DNA of 23,882 nucleotides from Oscillospiraceae bacterium (lineage in GTDB: Bacteria; Bacillota; Clostridia; Oscillospirales; CAG-272). The DNA is taken from contig QAKK01000022.1 of NCBI GenBank assembly GCA_003343845.1, positions 76,240 to 100,121 of the forward strand, in the 5' to 3' direction. Below, piece after piece: positions 17,306-23,654 of the stretch. The translations under genes and the position numbers were made by a program. The notes below the pieces were generated by a model. That model made no database searches. It worked only from the letters and a program-made list of their open reading frames with translations, and was not told the origin of the DNA. The stretch's first letter is position 1, and every line of letters starts with the position of its first letter.

Positions 17306-17331
17306 ACAGTCTCCTCATGCGACAACCGCCT

Positions 17332-18354
17332 TTATTTGTTGTCGCTATCCCCCACAATATCGCCATGGTAAAGTTCTTGCTCCGGTGCATCCACATCATA
17401 AACAAAAAACCATGTAATTTTGGTTTGCTCATTATAGAGAATGCCGCTGTCATCATCGCTGTCATTTTCAGCAAGTTCAAATGCCAAGCCCGGATATGCC
17501 TTTGGATGCAGCAGCACATCAAGACCATCATATCTGACCGTGTAGGCGCCCAGCGCATCCTGCGCTTGCCGAACAGTCGTGCCGACGCCAACAGAATGAA
17601 ACCGCCCGGCTTTCGCTCCTGTCAAACCGATTTCCTGCAATGTACCCTTTGCCGCCGAAAATGCTAAGAAGCCGTCCGCAATATCCCACCGCAATTCGCT
17701 TTGATCAAAATGCAGATGCTCACTATCCAGTTGTGCCTCAACCTCATCCTGTGTCATACCGATTCTGTAATTGCCAATCCCGACTCCGGGGGTAATTGTT
17801 TTCATATTTGTTTCTTCAATATTTGTTACTGTTGGAAACCCCGCATACAATATCTCCGTAGTGCCGTCTTTAGAAGTTTTCCAGTACTCCCGCGCATTTT
17901 TTTGCGCATGTATATAAAGCGCTTCTGTCAGGGGGGCATCGCCATTGTCTCTTATGGCATCCGATACTTCGGTAAACAAGTCCATATCATAATAATGCAC
18001 CTTGGTCGCATCCGCCTCGCTAAAAAAAATGCCGCCCTCACCATTACGATATTCTCTATTGAACGATATCGCGTCGTCAAAGTTCTTTGAAAAAAACGGA
18101 TATACGAGTCTGGATGGACTGTCTGGGTACTCGTTTTCCCGTATGTACTCAAAAATGAGTTCGGCAACAATCCTATAAGGTTCCCACCCTGTCGCCGATA
18201 AAAGTTCAGAATTGTTATATACATCGCGCAGCAAACGAATATTTCTCGCTTGCTGTACCTGCTCTAACATAGAATCCCTGGTTGGCTTAGCGGATTTAGA
18301 GAAATCAATGCTCGACTCATCTTTATGAAAACCACTTACATGATATAGTTTCAT
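17332..18354 (-). CDS. DUF2441-like N-terminal domain fused to a C-terminal immunity-type domain
   Basis: The 340-residue product seems to have two parts. Residues 1-175 (MKLYHVSGFHKDES, then AELIFEYIRENEYPDSPSRLVYPFF) match my memory of DUF2441, a family with the feel of an ADP-ribosyl-type fold that starts with a YHV motif. From about residue 180 comes a separate module starting ITPGVGIGNYRIGMTQDEV, a pattern common in small stand-alone proteins of bacterial immunity clusters. ATG 18354 is preceded by GAGG; an upstream in-frame GTG would overlap the previous gene and lacks a site. Base composition is more AT-rich than the housekeeping genes. The family calls are from memory and need a profile search. 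Confidence 0.72.
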   Translation of the reverse strand: MKLYHVSGFHKDESSIDFSKSAKPTRDSMLEQVQQARNIRLLRDVYNNSELLSATGWEPYRIVAELIFEYIRENEYPDSPSRLVYPFFSKNFDDAISFNREYRNGEGGIFFSEADATKVHYYDMDLFTEVSDAIRDNGDAPLTEALYIHAQKNAREYWKTSKDGTTEILYAGFPTVTNIEETNMKTITPGVGIGNYRIGMTQDEVEAQLDSEHLHFDQSELRWDIADGFLAFSAAKGTLQEIGLTGAKAGRFHSVGVGTTVRQAQDALGAYTVRYDGLDVLLHPKAYPGLAFELAENDSDDDSGILYNEQTKITWFFVYDVDAPEQELYHGDIVGDSDNK

Positions 18355-18374
18355 ATATACCTCATCTCTGCTGT

Positions 18375-18932
18375 TCAAGTTGTCGTCTGATTCAGCCAAA
18401 TGCCCTCGGCAGTCTGCGCTTCGATGTACAGTCCGCCCGCGCAGATTTCCCGCACCAATGCAGCCGGAATTTCCTCGCACGCCACATACATGTAATAATC
18501 GTATCCGAACCACACAGCTGCACGCCCTTGCGGATCAACAAGTCTGCACCAAAAGCATTCGCGCAGTTGCAGCTGAAAGCATACTTCAAAATCCGACATG
18601 CTGATCTCAGGCATATCGGTTACGCGCCGCAAAAAATCTGCCTGCGCAGCGGATAGCGACAGCCCTTTTTCCGCAAAATCATTTTGCAATACAGCAGATG
18701 AACGCACAGACGGTTCCAGTTCCTTGACACGCAAAGCATCTACATGCAGCGCCTGCAAAATGCATATCAGCGCGTCCGTATAGCGGCGCTCTGTTTCGAG
18801 ATATGCCGCCGGACACAGTGCACAGCCATTCACCGCCCTTCCAATGTCGGAATAGGATGTCCATGTCCATGGAAGATACCGCCCCTCCGCATCGCGCAAG
18901 GTCGGATCATATTTTGTGATTCGGTAAATCAT
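18375..18932 (-). CDS. Hypothetical protein, immunity-like
   Basis: The product has 185 residues, soluble, and begins MIYRITKYDPTLRDAEGRYL followed by WTWTSYSDIG. I associate this opening with a family of uncharacterised small proteins of Gram-positive bacteria found singly or in clusters of unrelated small genes. No catalytic motif is visible. The C-terminal half is rich in aromatic residues and Cys (FWCRLVD, WFGYDYYMYVAC). It lies 10 bp after the previous gene and 20 bp before the next, inside the operon. Function unknown. Confidence 0.75.
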   Translation of the reverse strand: MIYRITKYDPTLRDAEGRYLPWTWTSYSDIGRAVNGCALCPAAYLETERRYTDALICILQALHVDALRVKELEPSVRSSAVLQNDFAEKGLSLSAAQADFLRRVTDMPEISMSDFEVCFQLQLRECFWCRLVDPQGRAAVWFGYDYYMYVACEEIPAALVREICAGGLYIEAQTAEGIWLNQTTT

Positions 18933-18942
18933 GCGGTCTCCT

Positions 18943-19398
18943 TTACGTCTTTACGCCTTTTTCAGCCATTGAATTCTCCTCTCCGGCAAATGCGCGACCG
19001 CTGTAGAACGGCTCCAAAGACATCACCGAAGTGGTCACTTCCATACCGCACGCCGCTATCTGCCGTAAGGTTTCCGCAGACAGCGAAACATGCATCTGCA
19101 CGCTTTCGGGGTAGACAGACAAGCAAAGCCAAACGCGATACTTCTGCGCCCATTGTGCAAACAGTTGTTGATTTCTGTTGCAGGTCTGCACAAGATCGCG
19201 AACCGCTTTGTCAATCTCCGCATCCTGCGCGATCTCCTCACCAAAAGCGATGCCGTCCTCCGCATAGGTCACCTGCCCGAAGCGCGTATCTTTAGTTTCA
19301 CCCGCATGATACGCAAACTGCGCCGCGCGCCCGACCGCAGTCTCAATTTCTTGAAACGGAATTCCGTTTCCGGTTATTTTCAAAGTCAAAAAATGCAC
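18943..19398 (-). CDS. DUF4279-like protein
   Basis: The product has 151 residues, soluble. A Leu/Phe-rich beta strand opens it, followed by a linker, then VWLCLSVYPESVQMHVSLSAETLRQIAACGMEV, a pattern I associate with DUF4279: a hydrophobic strand, Pro, then SAETL and a helix, with an aliphatic end. GTG 19398 has AAAGGA 6 nt upstream. DUF4279 proteins have no known activity and often sit near polymorphic-toxin immunity genes. Position: third of eight in the operon. Family assignment from memory, moderate. Confidence 0.72.
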   Translation of the reverse strand: MHFLTLKITGNGIPFQEIETAVGRAAQFAYHAGETKDTRFGQVTYAEDGIAFGEEIAQDAEIDKAVRDLVQTCNRNQQLFAQWAQKYRVWLCLSVYPESVQMHVSLSAETLRQIAACGMEVTTSVMSLEPFYSGRAFAGEENSMAEKGVKT

Positions 19399-19445
19399 GA
19401 ATTGTCCTTTCGTCTGCCATTTGCGACAGATTTATTTATAACCGC

Positions 19446-20129
19446 CTAAACGATCGTCCAACCTTCTGACGAAAGCGAAAGCGTCCGAACAGGCGCTGCC
19501 AAGATGTTTTTTCGATTCCACAGCGCGTCCATATCCTCCGTTTTGCCGACCTCAGTCAACCGAATGTGCGCACCGTCAACGGCGCGCACTAAAACGCCTG
19601 TTTGCAGCAATTCCATAAGGGCATCCGCCGTTGGAGCCGGGAACGCCGGCATCGGCGCTCCCCCTCTTTGCGAAAGTGGGAATTGCACCAGCCAGAGCAG
19701 CACATCCCGCGCGGCGGCAGGGTTTGTGTAGAAGAGTTTCAGTGTGTGCGCATCATCGTGTGACAGATAGATAAACGCATTTCGCAGCGGTGGGAAATCA
19801 ATGCCGCGCAGCGGCGACCACATGTGTGCCACATACAGCAGCTCCGCCACCTGCTCCGGCGTCAGCGCGTCCGGGTTTGCACCGTCCGCAAAATCTACAA
19901 AGCAAAAATCGCCGAAGCGCAGGTCTTCGCTTGCAAGAAAGGCTTTGATCTCATCCTGCCCGCAAAGCAGCTCAAAATTTTTGCAGCAATGCGCGCCAAC
20001 ATAATCGCTTTTCAGCAGCAGCATGTTGCGGATATATGGTTTCGCGCAGGCATAAAACGCCGCAAACGGAATACCGCCGAGCGTGACCGCCTGCGCGGTC
20101 GTGTCCAGCCAAATATACATATCATGCAT
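19446..20129 (-). CDS. Hypothetical protein
   Basis: The product has 227 residues, soluble, and not recognised. Visible features are the opening MHDMYIWLDT, a FGDFCFVDFADG segment, LTPEQVAELLYVAHMWSPL in the middle and a C-terminal half with two Leu-rich helices. The form, an alpha/beta protein in which aromatic residues line the middle and PEQVAELLY sits in the core, is typical of small antitoxin-type proteins that touch nucleic-acid or toxin partners, but this is only a resemblance. ATG 20129 is preceded by GGGAG. It is separated by 82 bp from the previous gene, the widest gap in the operon. Confidence 0.72.
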   Translation of the reverse strand: MHDMYIWLDTTAQAVTLGGIPFAAFYACAKPYIRNMLLLKSDYVGAHCCKNFELLCGQDEIKAFLASEDLRFGDFCFVDFADGANPDALTPEQVAELLYVAHMWSPLRGIDFPPLRNAFIYLSHDDAHTLKLFYTNPAAARDVLLWLVQFPLSQRGGAPMPAFPAPTADALMELLQTGVLVRAVDGAHIRLTEVGKTEDMDALWNRKNILAAPVRTLSLSSEGWTIV

Positions 20130-20211
20130 CGTTGCTTCTCCCTGTGTTCAAGCTCGGAACTGCAAAAGCCGCCACTAATCACTATTTTGGCTTTGTAAAC
20201 ACCTGCGTCGC

Positions 20212-20637
20212 CTAAGTCTCCCACTTCCAAAGCGTCCTTCCGTTCGGTTCCTCGGGAATGTAGGGGGCCTCATCCGTGCGTATCAAGCAAAAGCGAAGGA
20301 TCGGATTGGATTTTTGATTCCATTTTGTATTTTCAGTCGTCAAATACAGCACAAATTGCTTTCCCGGATAGCTCTCCCGCAGACGGTTTACCCAGCTTTC
20401 CGCAACAGCGAAAGCCGCTTCGCGATAAGCCGTTGTGTTATCACAAAAAATATAGTCCTGCAAATGAACATGGTTGACGAATGCCTCACAAGCGGTTTTA
20501 TCCATCCATGCACCTTTGGCATATTCAATCGGTCGAAGCGTGTATAGCTCCTCCGCCGGGTCGCAGTAGATCGCCGGGTACAACAGTTCACACAGCGCGC
20601 GCCGCATGGCGGTTGCCGGAATTTTTGAAAGCGGCAT
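20212..20637 (-). CDS. Hypothetical protein, first gene of the accessory operon
   Basis: The product has 141 residues, soluble, not recognised. It begins MPLSKIPATAMRRALCELLY, then has an LRPIEYAKGAWMDK segment, AFAVAESWVNRLRESYPGKQFVLYLTTE and a Trp/Lys-rich end (GRTLWKWET). ATG 20637 has AAGGAGG 8 nt upstream and lies below the operon promoter at 20701-20729. Upstream in-frame codons to 20700 have no ribosome site. The final motif and short length are usual for immunity-type genes, but I have no family name. Confidence 0.7.
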   Translation of the reverse strand: MPLSKIPATAMRRALCELLYPAIYCDPAEELYTLRPIEYAKGAWMDKTACEAFVNHVHLQDYIFCDNTTAYREAAFAVAESWVNRLRESYPGKQFVLYLTTENTKWNQKSNPILRFCLIRTDEAPYIPEEPNGRTLWKWET

Positions 20638-20700
20638 CGCATTCGCCTCCTTATCCGTAGTTTTCAAAGTTTTCCTGTAATGTCTAAGACATGCAACCAC

Positions 20701-20729
20701 ATTTTAACACAAGATGCTGCATGCGTCAA
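20701..20729 (-). promoter_or_regulatory. Promoter of the eight-gene accessory operon
   Basis: On the minus strand TTGACG (20724-20729) and TAAAAT (20701-20706) are 17 bp apart. No competing terminator is visible between the eight genes below it. Confidence 0.72.
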
Positions 20730-20759
20730 GATATGACAAAAAAATACAACGTGATGTGT

Positions 20760-20794
20760 AGAATGGACATCCAACACGGTAGGAACCGGCGCCT
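20760..20794. repeat. Dispersed intergenic repeat fragment, copy 1
   Basis: The core ACGGTAGGAACCGGCGCCT (20776-20794) matches 23028-23046 at 16 of 19 bases, and the preceding GAATGGACAT resembles GAACGGCATT there. It lies in the 20638-20938 gap between divergent transcription units, which holds two promoters and this repeat and no other gene. Confidence 0.5.
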
Positions 20795-20877
20795 TCGACG
20801 ACCCGCACAAACCATGCGTAAAACTCCATGCAAACCTGTAGGACCATGGCGACCGGAACGCTTTGCCTCCGATTATC

Positions 20878-20906
20878 TTGACGGGATCTTGATTCTGTGA
20901 TAAGAT
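20878..20906 (+). promoter_or_regulatory. Promoter of the divergent plus-strand gene
   Basis: TTGACG (20878-20883) and TAAGAT (20901-20906) are 17 bp apart. Transcription should start near 20913, which excludes the in-frame GTG at 20897 as start codon. Confidence 0.68.
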
Positions 20907-20938
20907 GGAAGCAATATGAGAAAGAACGGTTTGCCACG

Positions 20939-21607
20939 ATGACAAAAAAAGAACTGAAAGAGCGCGTCTATGCAGAGATTGCTCCCCTTTGCAAGCAGGC
21001 GCATTATGTGCAGTTTGAGTATATGAAAGACATCTTTGCATTTTACAGACTCCGCGACAATCTGTTGTCCTTTATCTTATTTGATAATAAGCCGGGCGAT
21101 TTTGAGTGCGGTGCCTATGTTCTGCCGTTGTACATGCCGACAGAGAGCTTGTATCTGGATTATGGCAATGCGCTGCGCTTCATGGACAGGCGACATGCTT
21201 CGAAATATGCATTGCACACGGATATGACCGAGAAAGAGGTCGCGGCGCATCTGCAGTATATTTACGTCTTCTTGAAGAAAAGAGTTCTTCCGGCATTGAA
21301 TCGCGTCAGCACGCCGCGAGGCTTTGCCCGCCATGTTCTTCGCGACGGTTTTTCCGATATCCTTTTTACATCGCCGGTCAATCGATATACTGCGGCGGCT
21401 TTTACATGGTTCTACCTTGGAAATACAAGGAAGGGGCGCGCATACGGCGGAAAGGCATTGGCTGAAGCTCCTCTATTCGGACGGGACTTTCACCCGCAGC
21501 GCGAAGAAATACTGCGTCAAATGATGGAGAATCCGGCAGCCGCCCCCGAAATCCTGACGCAGGTTTGCGAAGATTCAATGCGGAATTTGCAGATGATTTC
21601 CAAGTAA
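20939..21607 (+). CDS. Hypothetical protein, divergent from the accessory operon
   Basis: The product has 222 residues, soluble, not recognised. It opens MTKKELKERVYAEIAPLCK, then FEYMKDIFAFYRLRDNLLSF and a strand-rich centre with CGAYVLPLYMPTESLYLDYG, and ends in a helical half. The start-region pattern of a helix followed by a short beta sheet resembles small uncharacterised proteins of the DUF4304 kind, without a firm match. ATG 20939 lies below the promoter at 20878-20906; its ribosome site is weak. The gene faces the other way from the operon but shares its composition and style, and a strong bidirectional terminator separates it from the regulator. Confidence 0.72.
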   Translation: MTKKELKERVYAEIAPLCKQAHYVQFEYMKDIFAFYRLRDNLLSFILFDNKPGDFECGAYVLPLYMPTESLYLDYGNALRFMDRRHASKYALHTDMTEKEVAAHLQYIYVFLKKRVLPALNRVSTPRGFARHVLRDGFSDILFTSPVNRYTAAAFTWFYLGNTRKGRAYGGKALAEAPLFGRDFHPQREEILRQMMENPAAAPEILTQVCEDSMRNLQMISK

Positions 21608-21613
21608 ACCCGA

Positions 21614-21704
21614 CAGAAGGGATAGATAGATGCAAAAAGGCACGGGCATATCGTGTCAGGGATTCAGAACCCACAGGCAAAGACTTTGAATCGGAAGCAA
21701 CAAA
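21614..21704. repeat. Dispersed repeat flanking the XRE gene, copy 1
   Basis: The 5' part (21614-21672) holds ACGGGCATA and GTGTCAGGGATTCAGAACCC, and the 3' part (21688-21704) holds GAATCGGAAGCAACAAA. Both parts recur in the same order and orientation at 23059-23113 and 23197-23213. The 3' part is followed by a terminator-type hairpin in both copies. Confidence 0.65.
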
Positions 21705-21712
21705 GTGCACCC

Positions 21713-21750
21713 AAACAAAAGAGCACACCGAATGGTGTGCTCTTTTGTTT
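21713..21750. terminator. Bidirectional terminator between convergent genes
   Basis: A 17-bp perfect stem (21713-21729 with 21734-21750) with a GAAT loop has A and T runs at its ends, serving the plus-strand gene ending at 21607 and the minus-strand regulator ending at 21788. Confidence 0.88.
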
Positions 21751-21787
21751 TAAGTCCGTCGCGCAAAAACGCGATCCGACGAATGAA

Positions 21788-22859
21788 CTACATTATCGCC
21801 GCGGCTTTTAGTCTTTCAATGATTTTTTGCATACGGGGCGCATCCTTAAAGCAAGCGTACTTTTTTCCATTCAGCTGCTTCAGAAGCAGCCCCGAAGCGT
21901 TTTCGGTGTGATTCTTGTATGCATCGTCTACCGATAAGGCGACCTTGTTTACCATAAATGCGGTATACATGCCGTCTTTACGACGATCGTATTGAACAGC
22001 ATGCTCTGCCGCTTTTTCAAGGCAAGTAAACATATTGTCTTCTGCATTGAGTTTCAGATAACTGTCTGCCATATCCTTATAACATTGCGAAATTCTTTCG
22101 TGATAAAATCCAAAATTCCCATCTGCATACAGCAAACTAAAGCAATCGATTGCAAACTGAAATGCTTTTATCCGATCCTCCGATGAATAATTTCCCTTCC
22201 GGCATAGAATGCAAGTGTTGTTCCAAATCATATCAACAAGGGCTTGCAAGTTTGTCTGGCAAAGCTCGACGGCATCATCACCTTCAAGAAATCGTGGCAA
22301 CATTTGATTTGAAGTAGTGGCATAGCCGGGAGCCATGCGGGCATATTTCTTTGCCATCTCTGCGTCACCCTTCGCAGAATAATAGGTAAAACTCAAGCAT
22401 TGAATCGCACCACTCCGCAGTGAATTATCGGTTGATTCAGCCAGAATTCTTTCTCCATATCCGATTATTTCGTCGGCGTTTTCCTTGCTGTTATCTGCAT
22501 ATAAAGCATACATCAAACTATAAAGAATGAAAAAATCATTCGGGAATTCTCTTTGCGCCTCTCTCCATAAAGCAACCCGTTCTGCATTTTTTCCTGCACG
22601 AAACAACTCTGCATTCTTGTCGCTATATTCTCTCAGTTTCTTTTCTTTGTATATTTTCCCTACGCCAAGAAGATCATCAATACTGACATCGTAATAGGAT
22701 GCGATTGCGGGCAAAAGTGTAATATCGGGACATCCTTCATCGCGTTCCCATTTGGAAACCGCTTGAGTCGTAATTCCGAGATGCATTGCAAGCTTCTTCC
22801 TGTGTGTTTCCCTTCTCCTTGCGCAGCTTTTTCAGTTGCTCACTCAGAAATATAGTCAT
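21788..22859 (-). pseudogene. XRE-family regulator with TPR-like C-terminus, frameshifted
   Basis: ATG 22859 has GGAGG 6 nt upstream and opens a typical HTH start (MTIFLSEQLKKLRKEKGN). After TQEE the frame continues as unrelated residues and stops at 22737. One base fewer near 22792 (AAGAAGCTTGC instead of AAGAACTTGC) restores LAMHLGITTQAVSKWERDEG and an intact frame of about 335 further residues to 21788. The second half is helical and TPR-like (NDFFILYSLMYALYA, AMEKY-type repeats), as in regulators that sense a peptide or a partner. Either this is a true loss-of-function mutation, a sequencing error, or frameshift decoding. The operator-like palindromes upstream are intact. AT-rich compared with the housekeeping genes. 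Confidence 0.85.
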
Positions 22860-22880
22860 TTGATTCCTCCGTAAGAAAGT

Positions 22881-22894
22881 AACAAGCGCTTGTT
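22881..22894. promoter_or_regulatory. 14-bp palindrome, probable operator of the XRE gene
   Basis: AACAAGCGCTTGTT is a perfect palindrome located between the -10 box and the ribosome binding site of the regulator gene, the usual place for an autorepressor site. A second copy-like site lies at 22930-22944. Confidence 0.7.
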
Positions 22895-22902
22895 CTGTCT
22901 AT

Positions 22903-22931
22903 ATTATAGTAGAGGACAAATGAAATTACAA
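22903..22931 (-). promoter_or_regulatory. Promoter of the XRE regulator
   Basis: On the minus strand TTGTAA (22926-22931) and TATAAT (22903-22908) are 17 bp apart. Confidence 0.7.
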
Positions 22932-22944
22932 CAACCGCGTTGTT
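22930..22944. promoter_or_regulatory. Second operator-like site at the -35 box
   Basis: AACAA and TTGTT arms separated by 5 bp overlap the -35 box edge. The arms are identical to those of the palindrome at 22881-22894, where the spacer is 4 bp. Confidence 0.5.
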
Positions 22945-23010
22945 GAGTTACGGTTGCTTTTGTAAACGATTGGTTTAATCGGCTTTCCCAAGCGGGGAAG
23001 GCTTGGATAG

Positions 23011-23215
23011 AACGGCATTGCACCGAAACGGTAGGGGTCGGCGCCTATCTTCTGCTGAAAAGAAAGATAGATCTGGGAAAGAACGGGCATACAGTGTCAG
23101 GGATTCAGAACCCGCTTTGCGCCGGGATGGAGTGGGGATGCGGAGCTGCGGTGGAGCGCAAAGCAGTTCCAAAGCCAAAGGGCTTTGGAGGGGTTCGAAT
23201 CGGAAGCAACAAAAG
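23011..23215. repeat. Repeat-rich gap: copy 2 of both dispersed repeats
   Basis: The 22946-23255 stretch has no gene. ACGGTAGGGGTCGGCGCCT (23028-23046) is the second copy of the 20760 repeat. 23059-23113 and 23197-23213 are the second copy of the 21614 repeat, here pushed apart by 83 bp instead of 15. The inserted DNA has hairpins GCTTTGCGC/GCGCAAAGC (23114-23122 with 23156-23164) and CCAAAGCC/GGCTTTGG. A GGGTTCGAATC string near 23191-23200 equals the T-arm of the tRNA-Lys next door. Confidence 0.6.
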
Positions 23216-23261
23216 GCACCAAAGAAAAAGGACGGCAAAAGCCGTCCTTTTTCTTTGGTGC
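23216..23261 (-). terminator. Terminator of tRNA-Lys, embedding the tRNA 3' end
   Basis: A 21-bp perfect stem (23216-23236 with 23241-23261) and AAAA loop. On the minus strand it includes GTCCTTTTT. The stem begins inside the tRNA, so the tRNA's terminal GCACCA has a complementary GGTGC copy on the far side of the hairpin. Confidence 0.82.
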
Positions 23262-23331
23262 ACCTTCAGGGATTCGAACCCGGGACCCACTGATTAAGAG
23301 TCAGTTGCTCTACCAACTGAGCTAAAGGTGC
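23256..23331 (-). tRNA. tRNA-Lys (anticodon CTT), CCA encoded
   Basis: The 76-nt minus-strand gene folds as a standard cloverleaf. Acceptor GCACCTT pairs with AAGGTGC, the D-arm is AGCTCAGTTGGTAGAGC, the anticodon loop is CTCTTAA within ACTGA/TCAGT with anticodon CTT, and the T-arm is GGGTTCGAATCCC. The 3' CCA is encoded. It reads AAG codons. It lies 3' of the 23S gene on the same strand, so it is probably part of the rRNA transcript, and it is followed by a terminator. Confidence 0.97.
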
Positions 23332-23340
23332 ATATACGAA

Positions 23341-23418
23341 CCTGCGGTTCGAAGGGAGTTTCCCCTCGAACGGCTAAACACCGTTCGTTTGCTCCGCAAA
23401 CCGGGAAAACGTCCCGCG
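23341..23418 (-). repeat. Structured intergenic repeat, copy B (78 bp)
   Basis: Read on the minus strand, an outer stem GTTTTCCC/GGGGAAAC encloses hairpin TTTGC/GCAAA and hairpin CGAACGG/CCGTTCG with a TGTTTAG loop. The unit is tandem with copy C at a period of exactly 78 bp and belongs to the same family as 1-57. Confidence 0.7.
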
Positions 23419-23496
23419 CCTGCGGTTCAAAGGGAGTTTCCCCTCGAACGGTTAAACACCGTTCGTTTGCTCCGCAAACCGGGAAAACGTCCCGCG
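23419..23496 (-). repeat. Structured intergenic repeat, copy C (78 bp)
   Basis: This is almost identical to copy B, differing at two bases: the loop reads TGTTTAA instead of TGTTTAG, and one base differs in the outer part. A third unit begins at 23497 but breaks off after a few bases. Confidence 0.7.
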
Positions 23497-23654
23497 CCTG
23501 CGAATCGCAACCGCAAATTCTTGAAGAATCTGCAAAAGCAGGCACTTGCGTACCTGCCTCACATGGTGAATGTTCACTCAAAACTGAACAAATAGGAAGA
23601 AATGCGAGTAACGAAGCTGATGCTATGAAACGAATCCGCAGATTGCTGCGAAGA
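23497..23654 (-). other. Spacer between 23S rRNA and the repeats; no 5S gene
   Basis: The minus strand reads TTTGTTCAGTTTTGAGTGAA just past 23S, as usual at this place in Firmicute rRNA operons. A stem at 23538-23557 (GCAGGTAC, GCAA loop, GTGCCTGC; one wobble) is followed by TTTT and may be a weak terminator or a processing site. I find no 5S rRNA sequence here or anywhere before the tRNA. Confidence 0.6.

Noticed and set aside
23341..23503. CRISPR-like array
   Set aside because: Units are contiguous 78-bp copies with no variable spacers, and no cas genes are present.
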